Positions 34,304-43,226 of a stretch of 64,000 nucleotides of DNA are shown piece after piece (positions within the stretch are counted from its first letter, which is position 1; the number at the start of each line of letters is the position of its first letter). Location of the stretch: positions 186,001-250,000 of the forward strand of contig CAIJOB010000040.1 of the NCBI GenBank assembly GCA_903822175.1. The letters are read 5' to 3'. This stretch comes from an uncultured Alphaproteobacteria bacterium (lineage in GTDB: Bacteria; Pseudomonadota; Alphaproteobacteria; Caulobacterales; Caulobacteraceae). The position numbers and the translations under genes were made by a program. The notes below the pieces were generated by a model. It was not told where the DNA came from, did not search any database, and worked only from the letters and a program-made list of their open reading frames with translations.

Positions 34304-35524
34304 ATGACCGTCCGCATGCGGCTTTTTGTGATGATGGTGCTGCAGCTGGCGGTCTGGGGCGCCTGGGCGCCCAAGCTGTTCCCCTACATGGGCATGCTGG
34401 GGTTCGCGCCGTGGCAGCAGTCACTGGTCGGCAGCGCCTGGGGCATCGCCGCGGTGGCCGGGATCTTCTTCTCCAACCAGTTCGCCGACCGCAATTTCGC
34501 CGCCGAGCGGTTCATGGCCGCCAGTCACCTGATCGGCGGCCTGGCGCTGGCCGCCTGCGCCTTCCTGACCAGCTTCTGGCCGTTCTTCGCCGCCTATCTG
34601 GTGTTCAGCCTGCTCTACGTGCCGACGCTCTCGGTCTCCAACTCCATCGCCTTCGCCAACCTGAAGGACCCGGCCAAGGACTTCGGCATGGTCCGCATGG
34701 GCGGCACGGTGGGCTGGGTGCTGGTGAGCTGGCCCTTCGTCTTCCTGCTGGGCGCCAAGGCCGACGCCAGCCAGATCCGCTGGATCTTCCTGGTCGCCGC
34801 GATCGTCTCCTTCGCGCTCGCCGCCTATAGCCTCAGCCTGCCGCACACGCCGCCCAAGAAGGATGCGGCGGCGGCCGACCCGCTCGCCTGGCGTGAGGCG
34901 ATCAAGCTCTTGGGCGTGCCGTTCGTGGGCGTGCTGTTCCTGGTCACCTTCATCGATAGCGTGATCCACAACGGCTACTTCGTGATGGCCGACAACTTCC
35001 TGACCAACCGCGTGGGCATCGCCGGCAATCTGTCGATGATCGTGCTCAGCCTGGGCCAACTGGCCGAGATCGTGACCATGTTCGTGCTGGGGCGCGTGCT
35101 GATCCGGCTGGGCTGGAAGACCACCATGATCGTCGGCATCCTCGGCCATGCGGCGCGCTTCACCGTGTTCGCCTTCTGCGCCGACAGCGTGCCGACCATC
35201 GTCGCCGTCCAGCTGCTGCACGGCATCTGCTACGCCTTCTTCTTCGCCACCGTGTACATCTTCGCCGACGCGGTCTTCCCGAAGGACGTGCGGTCGAGCG
35301 CCCAGGGGCTGTTCAACCTGCTGATCCTGGGGATCGGCAATGTCGGCGCGAGCTTCCTCTTCCCCGCCCTGATCGCCCACTGGACCGATCCGGTGACCAA
35401 GATGGTCGACTACAAGAGCCTGTTCCTGGTCCCTGCCGGCATGGCGGTGGTCGCGATCCTGCTGCTCGCCGCCTTCTTCCGTCCGCCGCAGCACGGTCCC
35501 GTCGCCGAGCCCGCAGCCGCCTGA
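34304..35524 (+). CDS. MFS transporter, nucleoside:H+ symporter (NupG-like) family
   Basis: 406 residues with about 12 membrane helices. The ribosome site GGGGGAG lies 7 bases before the ATG. The region VFSLLYVPTLSVSNSIAFANL (shown here only in part: YVPTLSVSNSIAF) followed by DFGMVRMGGTVGWVL is characteristic of the NupG-like branch. Transporters of this branch often accompany Gfo/Idh and DUF1080 genes, which suggests uptake of a sugar or keto-sugar rather than a nucleoside. Divergent from the oxidoreductase operon, with a palindrome between. Confidence 0.87.
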   Translation: MTVRMRLFVMMVLQLAVWGAWAPKLFPYMGMLGFAPWQQSLVGSAWGIAAVAGIFFSNQFADRNFAAERFMAASHLIGGLALAACAFLTSFWPFFAAYLVFSLLYVPTLSVSNSIAFANLKDPAKDFGMVRMGGTVGWVLVSWPFVFLLGAKADASQIRWIFLVAAIVSFALAAYSLSLPHTPPKKDAAAADPLAWREAIKLLGVPFVGVLFLVTFIDSVIHNGYFVMADNFLTNRVGIAGNLSMIVLSLGQLAEIVTMFVLGRVLIRLGWKTTMIVGILGHAARFTVFAFCADSVPTIVAVQLLHGICYAFFFATVYIFADAVFPKDVRSSAQGLFNLLILGIGNVGASFLFPALIAHWTDPVTKMVDYKSLFLVPAGMAVVAILLLAAFFRPPQHGPVAEPAAA

Positions 35525-35528
35525 GCCA

Positions 35529-37829
35529 TCAGCCGTGGACCGCCTCGGGCTCCGGCTCGGGCGGCGGCGGCGGCGGGCGCACCGGCTTGGGCGGGGTCCC
35601 GAAGTTCCAGGCGAAGCCGGCATAGGCGCCCTGGATGCGCGCGGTCGTGATCGACCGGTCGTGCAGCTGCGGGGTGTTGATGAAGTTCTTGGCGTTGAAG
35701 GTGTTGAAGACGTCTTGGACGTTGAACACCACCGCGAACTTGTCGGTGACCTTGTGCCGGTAGCCCAGGAAGGCGAGGAACTGCGGATCGCTGTAGCCCT
35801 GCGACGTCAGCCGGCGCGCATTCATCTGGCCGCTGGCCTGGAAGATGTCCTTGGGCGTGGCGTTCCAGTTGAGGCTGAAACGGCCGCCGCCCTCGATCGC
35901 CGAGCGGTCGCCCAGGATGCCCAGGGCCGACGCCAGCGGGAAATTCCCGGGGTCGATCTCGGCATAATAGATGTTGGTCGAGACGTTGTACGAGAGGTCC
36001 TTGGTCAGGTGGCCGTTGGCCACCAGCTCGATCCCCGCATGCTTCGACGAGGCCAGGTTCTCCTTGGTCGCCAGCAGGCCGCCGCCGCCGACGTCGCTGA
36101 TCACATCGGTGAAGTCGTTGGCCGACACCCGGTAGTAGGCGGTCGCCAGATAGAAGGTCCCACCGGCGTGGTACTGCCAGCCGGCCTCGAAGCTGTCGGT
36201 CCGCTCGGGCTTCAGGTTGGGATTGCCGGCCCGGAAATTGAACTGGTCCTGCTCGATCCGGAAGGGATTGAGGTCTGACGGATTGGGCCGCGAGATCCGC
36301 CGGCTGTAGCTCAGCGTGACCGACTGGTTGTCCGACCAGCGGTAGTTCAGGTGCAGGGTCGGATAGGCGCGCAGGTAGTTCGAGTTGTGGACGATGGCGC
36401 TGGTGACCTGGTTGAGGTCCTGCTCCACATCCTCGACCCGCAGACCGCCCAGCACCGTCCAGTCGCCGAGCGGGCGCTCGTAGGTGACGTAGCCGGAATT
36501 GATCGTCTGTTTGTAGAGGAAGAGGTTGGTGAGCGTCGGGTCGGGGCCCGCGTTGGCCGCCGCGGTCCCACGCTCGGCGACGCTGTCATAGCTGTTGTCG
36601 TCGATCCGCAGCTCGTAGCCGGCCTTCAGCTTGGCGTCGTCCGGCAGCGGGCGGCGCAGGTCGGTGCGCAGGTCGGTGAGGTCAAGCCGGTTGTGGCCGC
36701 GGATATCCTGGAACAGGTTCGGCTCAGGCGGTTCGCTCTCGACCGCCGTGAACTCGGTCTCGCCGCGCTCGAAGGTCGTCTCGTGACTGGCGCTGGCCGA
36801 CAGCTCGTCGTCGTAGCCGGTGGTGTGGCGCCAGCCGGCGTTGGCGCCCAGGTTGCCGCGCACGCTCTTGTTCAGGCCGGACTGGTCGAACACCTCGCTG
36901 GTCAGGCCGCTGGGGGCCAAGCCCTTGAGATCGGTGAGCGTGACCAGGGCCAGCTCGGTCTGGTTGGCGTGAACCTCGGCGGACAGCCGGTCTTTCTTGT
37001 TGAGGTCGTAGTCGAGACCGCCCCGCGCGTTCCACTGGTCGAGCGGCCCGCGATTGTCGATCGTCTCGCGGGTGTTGGAGAGCTGATTGCCGGAGGCGTC
37101 GAACTGGCTGCGCTCGTCGATCGTCACGGGATGCTGCGGATCGTGGCGGAAGCCCATATCGCCGGAGATCGTCAGGGCGTCGGAGCTGTAGGCGCCGGAG
37201 ACGCCGGCATTGCGCCGCCCCGCCGTGCCGATGTTGTAGCGCAGGCTGCCGGACTCCCCGACCCGGTGCACCTTCTTCATCACCAGGTTGATGATCCCGG
37301 CCGAACCGTCCGGCGAGAACTCCGCCGAAGGGTTGGTGATCACCTCGACCCGCTCCACCGAATCCGCCGGCAGGGACTGCAGCGCCTGGGCGGCGCTCTG
37401 GCCGCGGAACAGGGCGGACGGCTTGCCGTCCACCAGGATGGTGACGTTGGTGTCGCCGCGCAGCGAGACATTGCCCTGCACGTCCACCTCGACCGAGGGG
37501 ATGTTCTTCAGCGCATCGCTGATCGTGCCGGTGGTGGTCGCCAGGTCCTGAGCGATGCCGTAGCTGCGCCGGTCGATGGACGCACGGAAGCCTTGCGTCG
37601 AGGCGCCGGTGACGGTGACCTCGTCCACGGTCTTGGTGGCGGGCGCGGCCTTCTTGGCCGGAGCCGTGGCGGCAGGTTTGGCGGCGGCGGCAGCCTTGGC
37701 CGGCGCCTTGTTGTCTGCGGCGGGCGCAGCCGGAGCCTGGGCCGGAGCGGGACTTTGGGCCTGCGCGTGGGCGGTGGACGCCACCACGGTGAGGGCGGTC
37801 GCCAGCAGGACGCTTACTCGTGTTCGCAC
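35529..37829 (-). CDS. TonB-dependent receptor 1 (outer-membrane beta-barrel family)
   Basis: 766 residues. Signal peptide 1-23 (VASTAHAQA), then an Ala/Pro/Lys-rich linker (24-68). The plug domain (about 70-190) contains VTVTGASTQGF, SDALKNIPSVEVD, NVSLRGDTNVTILVDGKPS and VERVEVITNPSAEFSPDGSA. The barrel runs to near 750 and ends with a terminal strand GFAWNFG, after which comes an unusual Pro/Glu-rich tail (PPPPPPEPEPEAVHG). It converges with the transporter gene, 4 bases apart. It is a tandem paralogue of the receptor at 38086-40311. The ligand is unknown; the neighbourhood suggests a glycoside. Confidence 0.93.
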   Translation of the reverse strand: MRTRVSVLLATALTVVASTAHAQAQSPAPAQAPAAPAADNKAPAKAAAAAKPAATAPAKKAAPATKTVDEVTVTGASTQGFRASIDRRSYGIAQDLATTTGTISDALKNIPSVEVDVQGNVSLRGDTNVTILVDGKPSALFRGQSAAQALQSLPADSVERVEVITNPSAEFSPDGSAGIINLVMKKVHRVGESGSLRYNIGTAGRRNAGVSGAYSSDALTISGDMGFRHDPQHPVTIDERSQFDASGNQLSNTRETIDNRGPLDQWNARGGLDYDLNKKDRLSAEVHANQTELALVTLTDLKGLAPSGLTSEVFDQSGLNKSVRGNLGANAGWRHTTGYDDELSASASHETTFERGETEFTAVESEPPEPNLFQDIRGHNRLDLTDLRTDLRRPLPDDAKLKAGYELRIDDNSYDSVAERGTAAANAGPDPTLTNLFLYKQTINSGYVTYERPLGDWTVLGGLRVEDVEQDLNQVTSAIVHNSNYLRAYPTLHLNYRWSDNQSVTLSYSRRISRPNPSDLNPFRIEQDQFNFRAGNPNLKPERTDSFEAGWQYHAGGTFYLATAYYRVSANDFTDVISDVGGGGLLATKENLASSKHAGIELVANGHLTKDLSYNVSTNIYYAEIDPGNFPLASALGILGDRSAIEGGGRFSLNWNATPKDIFQASGQMNARRLTSQGYSDPQFLAFLGYRHKVTDKFAVVFNVQDVFNTFNAKNFINTPQLHDRSITTARIQGAYAGFAWNFGTPPKPVRPPPPPPEPEPEAVHG

Positions 37830-37923
37830 AGCTCCCCCCAGGTCGAGGGCGTGCTTCTAAGTCAGGACGGTCACAAAAGTATAACCGAACCGAAATCCGC
37901 GAATTGGGCCCGCGGCGGGGGCC

Positions 37924-38076
37924 TTAGCGCCCGGGCCCTGGGCTGTTCCCGAAGTCGAAGCCGTTATCGCGCGGCTTTTTCCCCGCGGTCCCGAAGCTCC
38001 AGGCGAGGCCGAGAAACACCGTCTGAACCTCCGGGCGGCCGGAGATGTGGTCGTGCAGGGTGGGCGAGGTGAGTGT
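37924..38076 (-). pseudogene. C-terminal remnant of a third TonB-dependent receptor
   Basis: An open 50-codon minus-strand frame ending in TAA at 37924 has no start of its own. It aligns with the last part of both neighbouring receptors: SPTLHDHISGRPEVQTVF matches TPQLHDR.. and TPILRDHSDGH.., LGLAWSFGT matches AGFAWNFGT and FGVTRNFGT, and KKPRDNGFDFGNS matches KKPREPGFDFGGA of receptor 2. It begins 9 bases after the stop of receptor 2. It is therefore the tail of a lost tandem copy. Confidence 0.85.
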
Positions 38077-38085
38077 TCAGCGCCC

Positions 38086-40311
38086 CTAGTCCGCGCCGCC
38101 GAAATCGAAGCCCGGTTCGCGCGGCTTCTTGGGTCCGGTCCCGAAGTTGCGGGTGACGCCGAAGAAGATGCCGCGGATGTGGACGTGGCCGTCGCTGTGA
38201 TCGCGCAGGATCGGCGTCGAACTGGTCTGGCGGAAGCGCACGCCTTGGAACGGGTCCTGGATGGTCACCACGCCGAACAGGGCGTCGCTGAACTTGTGGC
38301 GATAGCCGAAGTAGCTGATCGCGAAGGGCTCGACGAAGCCCTGCGGGGTCAACCGCTTGGCGTTGAGGTTGGTGTTGGCCTGGAAGGTGTCGTTGGCCGT
38401 CGGCTGCCAGGTCAGGCTGGCGCGGCCGCCGACCTCGAAGGCCGAGCGCCGCCCGGCGAAGTCCAGCAGCTGCTGCAGCCCGCCGCTCTCCGCCTCGATC
38501 TCGTTCCAGTAGAGGTTGGTCGAGAGGCTGTAGCTCAGCGTCTTGGTCAGATGGCCGTTGGCCACCAGCTCCAGGCCCGCCGCCTTGCTGTCGCTGAGGT
38601 TCTCCTGAGTGGTCAGCAACACTCCGCCAGGTTCGGCGGTCACCACGCTGGTCACCCCATGCTCGTTGCGCCGGTAGTAGAGGGTCGCCAGGTAGAAGGT
38701 CCCCGCCGCGCGGTACTGATAGCCGGCTTCGAAGCTGTCGGTGGTCTGCGGCTGCAGGTCCGGATTGCCGGCCTGGAAGGAGAGCGGGCCGAACGACACC
38801 GGGAACGGATTGAGGTCCTCCGGCTGCGGCCGCTGCACGCGGCGCGAATAGCTCAGGCTCAGCTGCTGGGCGTCGGAGAGCTTGTAGTTGAGGTGCAGGG
38901 ACGGGTAGGCACGGAAGTAGCTGGTGTCATGGACCTGGGCGGTGGTGACCTGGTTCAGGGCCAGGTCGACGTTCTCCAGCCGAAGGCCGCCCAGCACCGT
39001 CCAGTCGCCGGCCGGCTGCTCATAGGTCAGGTAGGCGGCGGCGACGGTCTGTTTGTAGAGGAAGAGGTTGCTCCGGGTCGCGTCGGGCCGGGCGGTGTCG
39101 GCCGAGGCGCCGATCAGGCCCTCGTTGTCGTAGCGGTTATCGTCGAGCCGCAGGTCGTAGCCGGCCTTCAGCTTGCCCTGCGCCGGCATGGGCCGGACAT
39201 AGTCGACCTTCAGCTCGCTCTGGTTCTGCGCGTTGCGGGTCGCGAGGTCTGTGAAGACCGCGGGCCCAGCGGGCACGGTGGCGATCTGGTTGAAGGCCTG
39301 GTTGCGCACGTCGTCGATGTGCTCGCGAGACAGGTTCACCGTCAGGGTGTGGTCGTCGCCGCCGAAGCTGTGGCGGAAATTCGCCTGCACCGCGCCGTCG
39401 CCCAGCCCGAAGTTGAGGCGGCCCGGCTCGTCGAACGCCTGGGTGATGACGCCCGAGGGATCCTGCGCCTGGAAGATCGCCTCGGGGCCCTGGTCGATGT
39501 CGATGTGGCTGAAGCGGATGTCGGCGCCGATCCGGGTATGGGCGTCCAGATCGTAGTCGGCGCTGGCGTGGGCGCCCCAGCGGTCCAGGTGGCCGGAGCC
39601 CAGATTGCGGGTCTGGCTGGTGCTCAGCACATGGCCCTGCCCATCCAGGATCTGGCGCGTGTCGAGGCCGCCGGCGCTCTGCGGGTCGTAGCGGCCGTTG
39701 GCATCGGCGGAGAGCGCCAGCTTCTCGGAATTGTAGGCGGCTGTGATCCCGGCCTGCTTGCGGCCATGGTTGCCGAGACTGACCCGCATCGAGCCCGTGG
39801 CGCCGGCCTTGCGGGTCTTCTTGCTGATCAGGTTGATGATACCGGCAGTCCCTTCCGGCGAGAACTCGGCCGAGGGATTGGTGATCACCTCCACCCGCTC
39901 GATGCTGTCGGCCGGCAGGGCCTGCAGCGCCTGGCCGGCGCTAGCGCCCTTGAATTGGCCCGAGGGCTTGCCGTCCAGCAGGATGGTGACGTTGCTGTCG
40001 CCCCGCAGGCTGACATTGCCCTGCGGGTCGACCTCCACCGAGGGGATGTTGCGCAGCGCGTCGCTGACCGAGCCGGTGGTGGTCGCGAGGTCGCTGGCGA
40101 TGCCGTAGCTCTTGCGGTCGATCTCGCTGCGGAAGCCGTTTTGCGAGGCGCCGGTGACGGTGACGCCCTCGACCGTGCGCGGCTTGGCCGCCGCATCCGG
40201 CTTCGCCGGCGCTTGGCTCTCAGTCTTGTCGGGAATCTTTTCCTGGGCCTGAGCCGTGAGGGCCGAGGCCGCCAGAACCGCCGCCAGAACGCCGCCCGTC
40301 CGATATCCCAT
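38086..40311 (-). CDS. TonB-dependent receptor 2 (outer-membrane beta-barrel family)
   Basis: 741 residues, a clear paralogue of receptor 1. Signal peptide about 1-23 (LAASALTAQAQE), short linker, plug with VTVTGASQNGF, SDALRNIPSVEVDPQGNVSL and VERVEVITNPSAEFSPEGTA, then the barrel. The terminal strand VTRNFG is followed by the polar tail GPKKPREPGFDFGGAD. The ribosome site GGGAGG, 5 bases from the ATG, is masked in a hairpin (40317-40336). Two TACA-N2-TGTA operator motifs lie farther upstream. Its regulation thus seems separate from that of receptor 1. Confidence 0.93.
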   Translation of the reverse strand: MGYRTGGVLAAVLAASALTAQAQEKIPDKTESQAPAKPDAAAKPRTVEGVTVTGASQNGFRSEIDRKSYGIASDLATTTGSVSDALRNIPSVEVDPQGNVSLRGDSNVTILLDGKPSGQFKGASAGQALQALPADSIERVEVITNPSAEFSPEGTAGIINLISKKTRKAGATGSMRVSLGNHGRKQAGITAAYNSEKLALSADANGRYDPQSAGGLDTRQILDGQGHVLSTSQTRNLGSGHLDRWGAHASADYDLDAHTRIGADIRFSHIDIDQGPEAIFQAQDPSGVITQAFDEPGRLNFGLGDGAVQANFRHSFGGDDHTLTVNLSREHIDDVRNQAFNQIATVPAGPAVFTDLATRNAQNQSELKVDYVRPMPAQGKLKAGYDLRLDDNRYDNEGLIGASADTARPDATRSNLFLYKQTVAAAYLTYEQPAGDWTVLGGLRLENVDLALNQVTTAQVHDTSYFRAYPSLHLNYKLSDAQQLSLSYSRRVQRPQPEDLNPFPVSFGPLSFQAGNPDLQPQTTDSFEAGYQYRAAGTFYLATLYYRRNEHGVTSVVTAEPGGVLLTTQENLSDSKAAGLELVANGHLTKTLSYSLSTNLYWNEIEAESGGLQQLLDFAGRRSAFEVGGRASLTWQPTANDTFQANTNLNAKRLTPQGFVEPFAISYFGYRHKFSDALFGVVTIQDPFQGVRFRQTSSTPILRDHSDGHVHIRGIFFGVTRNFGTGPKKPREPGFDFGGAD

Positions 40312-40316
40312 GCCAT

Positions 40317-40336
40317 CCTCCCAATCGCTTGGGAGG
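40317..40336 (-). promoter_or_regulatory. Hairpin that masks the ribosome site of TonB receptor 2
   Basis: Minus-strand CCTCCCAA-GCGA-TTGGGAGG forms a perfect 8-bp stem. Its 3' strand contains the Shine-Dalgarno GGGAGG, five bases before the ATG at 40311. In the folded state the site is paired. Confidence 0.65.
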
Positions 40337-40344
40337 GATCAGAC

Positions 40345-40377
40345 TACATTTGTAATTCAAAGGAAACTACAAATGTA
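40345..40377. promoter_or_regulatory. Paired TACA-N2-TGTA operators (BlaI/CopY-type) ahead of TonB receptor 2
   Basis: TACATTTGTA (40345-40354) and TACAAATGTA (40368-40377) are inverted copies of each other, with centres 23 bases apart. Each is a TACA-N2-TGTA half-palindrome, the core of operators bound by BlaI/MecI/CopY winged-helix repressors. They lie in the short AT-rich gap between receptor 2 and glnD. No BlaI-family gene is in the window. Confidence 0.6.
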
Positions 40378-40387
40378 CATTTAACGC

Positions 40388-43198
40388 TCAGCGGCCGACG
40401 CTGGCCCTGGCCCGCTGCAGGTTGCTGCGCCGTCCTTCCTCCGCGTCGGCGGCGTTGAGCACCGCCAGCAGCGAGGTCTTCAGCGCGTTGCCCTTGCGGG
40501 CGTCGGCCAGCTTCTCGCCCTTGGGACCGATCACATAGAAGGCGTCGACGGCGCGCTCGCCATAGCCGTCGATGTGCGCCGACAGCACCTGCAGGCCCGC
40601 GTCGGCGATGGTTCGCGCCAGAGCCGCCAGCAAGCCCGGCCGGTCCCGCCCGGACGCCTCGACCACGGTTGAGGTCTCCGAGGCGTCGTTGTCCAGCATC
40701 ACCGCCGGCTCGATCGAGAAGGCGGCGGCGCGCCCCAGGTCGGTGGCGCGGCGGGGCTCGGTCGGCACCGCCTCGCCGCGCGCCGCGGCCTCCAGGCTCT
40801 CGACGAGCCGAGTCAAGGACCGGGCGTTGTCGGCGCCGAACGGCTGGCCCGCGGCATCCTGCAGATAGAAGACGTCCAGCGCCTGGCCGAACTTCGAGGT
40901 GAACACCCGCGCACCCACCACGTTGGCTCCCGCGCCGACGATGGCGGCGGCTAGGTCCACGAAGAGCCGTTGGCGGTCGGTGGCCGCGACCACCACCTCG
41001 GCGGCGTCGCGGTCGGCGCGCACCCGCCCCTCGGCCGCCGCGCCGTTTCCGGCTCGCCTGGAGAGTGCGGCGTGGGTCAGCACCTCGGCTTCCGAGAAGG
41101 CCGAGAAATAGGCGTCCTCCATGGCGTCGGCCCAGGCCTCGGATTGCGGATCGGCCTTGGCCACCCGCACCCGCGCGTCATAGGCGGCGTTCTCGTGATA
41201 GCGCTTCAGGGCGGCGGCCGAATCCGAGCCGCGGCCGCCGCGGAAGATCGCCTCGGTCGAGCCGTAGAGCTCGCGCAGCAGCTGGCCCTTCCAGCCGTTC
41301 CAGACACCAGGCCCCACGGCGCGGATATCGGCCACGGTCAGCACCAGCAACAGGCGCAGGCGCTCGGGCGTGGCGATGATCTGGGCGAAGTCGGTGACCG
41401 TGCGTGGGTCGGAGATGTCACGCTTCTGGGCCGTGTCGCTCATCACCAGGTGATGCTCGACGATCCAGGCGACCAGCTCGATCTTCGCCCGATCCAGACC
41501 CAGGCGCTCGCAGGCCGAACGCGCCGCCCGGGCGCCCGCCTTCTCCTGGCCGCCGGCCCCGCCCTTGCCGGTGTCGTGCAGCAGCATGGCCAGATACAGG
41601 GCCTCGCGGTCGACGATCAGCGGCATGACCGCGGTGGCCAGCGGGTTCTCATCGGCGAAGCGGCCGGCGGCGATGTCGGCGATCACGCCCACGGCCCGCA
41701 GGGTGTGCTCGTCCACCGTGTAGGAGTGGTACATGTTGAACTGCATCTGGGCGACGATCCGCCCAAACTCCGGCAGGTAGCGGCCCAGCACGCCGGCCTC
41801 GGTCATCAGCGTCAGCGTCCGCTGCGGATCGCGCCCGTGGGCCAGGATCGACAGGAAGACCTTGGCCGCGTGCCGATCGCGGCGGACGCCCGAGGTGATC
41901 AGCGGCAGCGACCGCGTGGCGGCGGTGAAGGCGTCGGGGTGCAGGTCGAGATTGCGCTCGTCGGCGATCTTGAACATCCGCAAGAGGTTCACCGGGTCGC
42001 GCTCGAAGATGTCGGCGTTGTCGATCGTCAGGCGCCCGGAGATCTCATAGAAACCCGGCTCGTCCAGCGGCGTCCGCCGAGCACGGCGCGCCGGCAGCAG
42101 GCGTGACAGGCCGCGCGGCGCCACCTTCACCCGCTCCGCCTCCAGCTTGGCGGCAAAGACGCGGGTCAAGGCCCCGACCTCCTTGGCGATCAGGAAGTAG
42201 CGCCGCATGAACCGCTCGACCGCCGGCGCATCGCCCCGGTCGCCGTAGCCCATCCGCCGGGCCAGCTCCGGCTGCAGGTCGAAGGTCAGCCGCTCTTCGG
42301 GCCGGCCGGTGGCGAAGTGCAGGTGGCTGCGCACCGCCCAGAGGAAGTCGAAAGCCTGGATGAAGGCGCGCACCTCGCGGCGCTCGAACATCTCCAGCTG
42401 CAGCACCTTCTCGATCGACTGGCCGGGATGCAGATATTGGGCGATCCAGAAGAGGGTGTTGAGGTCGCGAAGACCGCCCTTCCCTTCCTTGATGTTGGGC
42501 TCGACCATGTAGCGGCTGGCCCCGGCGCGGGCATGGCGCTCGTCGCGTTCTTTGAGCTTGGCCGCAACGAACTCGGCGCCGGTGCCCTTGACCACCTCGT
42601 TCTGGAAACGGCGCACCAGTTCGTTCGCCAGCTTCTCGTCGCCCGCCAGCCGCCGGGCCTCGAGGATCGTGGTGCGGATGGTGAAGTCCTCGCGGGAGAG
42701 CTTCACACACTCTTCGACCGTGCGCGAAGCATGGCCGACTTTGAAACCCAGGTCCCACAGGGCGTAGAGCATATATTCGATCACGCTCTCGGCGTGGGCG
42801 GTCTGTTTGTAGGGCCGCACGAACAACAGATCGATGTCGCTATAGGGCGCGAGCGTGCCGCGGCCGTAGCCGCCCACCGCCATCAGCGCCAGCCGCTCTC
42901 CCTCGGTGGGGTTGCGGGCGCGGAAGATGTGGACGGTGGTGAAGTCGCAGAGCGCGGTGATCACCTCGTCGGTGACGCCCGACAACAGCCGCGCGGTCTC
43001 GATGCCGCCGGCGCCGTTTTCCAGCCGCTCCTTGGCGATCATCCGACCGCGGAACAGGGCGGCTTTGAGGATATCCAGCGCCGCCTTGCGCTGGGCCACG
43101 TCGCCGGACGCCTCCAGCGCCGCAGCCGACAGCTGGGCGCGCAGCCGCACGCCGTCGACGACATATTCCAGGCGGGTGGGTTTGAGGCGAGGCGGCAT
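40388..43198 (-). CDS. glnD: Bifunctional PII uridylyltransferase/uridylyl-removing enzyme
   Basis: 936 residues, normal length. GlnD senses glutamine and adds or removes UMP on PII proteins, setting nitrogen status. The nucleotidyltransferase active site GGYGRGTLAPYSDIDLLF is near residue 106-125. A GlnE-like helical part follows, then the HD hydrolase domain (EHTLRAVGV; MLLHDTGKGG near 536). Two C-terminal ACT domains lie near 737 (LFVDLAAAIVGAGANVVGA) and 850 (GRDRPGLLAALARTIADAG). The gene borders the receptor block on one side and a HAD gene, 28 bases away, on the other. Confidence 0.97.
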   Translation of the reverse strand: MPPRLKPTRLEYVVDGVRLRAQLSAAALEASGDVAQRKAALDILKAALFRGRMIAKERLENGAGGIETARLLSGVTDEVITALCDFTTVHIFRARNPTEGERLALMAVGGYGRGTLAPYSDIDLLFVRPYKQTAHAESVIEYMLYALWDLGFKVGHASRTVEECVKLSREDFTIRTTILEARRLAGDEKLANELVRRFQNEVVKGTGAEFVAAKLKERDERHARAGASRYMVEPNIKEGKGGLRDLNTLFWIAQYLHPGQSIEKVLQLEMFERREVRAFIQAFDFLWAVRSHLHFATGRPEERLTFDLQPELARRMGYGDRGDAPAVERFMRRYFLIAKEVGALTRVFAAKLEAERVKVAPRGLSRLLPARRARRTPLDEPGFYEISGRLTIDNADIFERDPVNLLRMFKIADERNLDLHPDAFTAATRSLPLITSGVRRDRHAAKVFLSILAHGRDPQRTLTLMTEAGVLGRYLPEFGRIVAQMQFNMYHSYTVDEHTLRAVGVIADIAAGRFADENPLATAVMPLIVDREALYLAMLLHDTGKGGAGGQEKAGARAARSACERLGLDRAKIELVAWIVEHHLVMSDTAQKRDISDPRTVTDFAQIIATPERLRLLLVLTVADIRAVGPGVWNGWKGQLLRELYGSTEAIFRGGRGSDSAAALKRYHENAAYDARVRVAKADPQSEAWADAMEDAYFSAFSEAEVLTHAALSRRAGNGAAAEGRVRADRDAAEVVVAATDRQRLFVDLAAAIVGAGANVVGARVFTSKFGQALDVFYLQDAAGQPFGADNARSLTRLVESLEAAARGEAVPTEPRRATDLGRAAAFSIEPAVMLDNDASETSTVVEASGRDRPGLLAALARTIADAGLQVLSAHIDGYGERAVDAFYVIGPKGEKLADARKGNALKTSLLAVLNAADAEEGRRSNLQRARASVGR

Positions 43199-43226
43199 GG
43201 TCCGACCGGATATAGGGGGTTTTGGC

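Noticed and set aside
36351..38072. 573-codon plus-strand frame over receptor 1 and the gap
   Set aside because: Antisense to receptor 1 and to the receptor remnant; no domain seen.
38047..40458. 803-codon open frame on the plus strand
   Set aside because: Antisense to TonB receptor 2; valine/glycine/arginine-rich shadow sequence without motifs.
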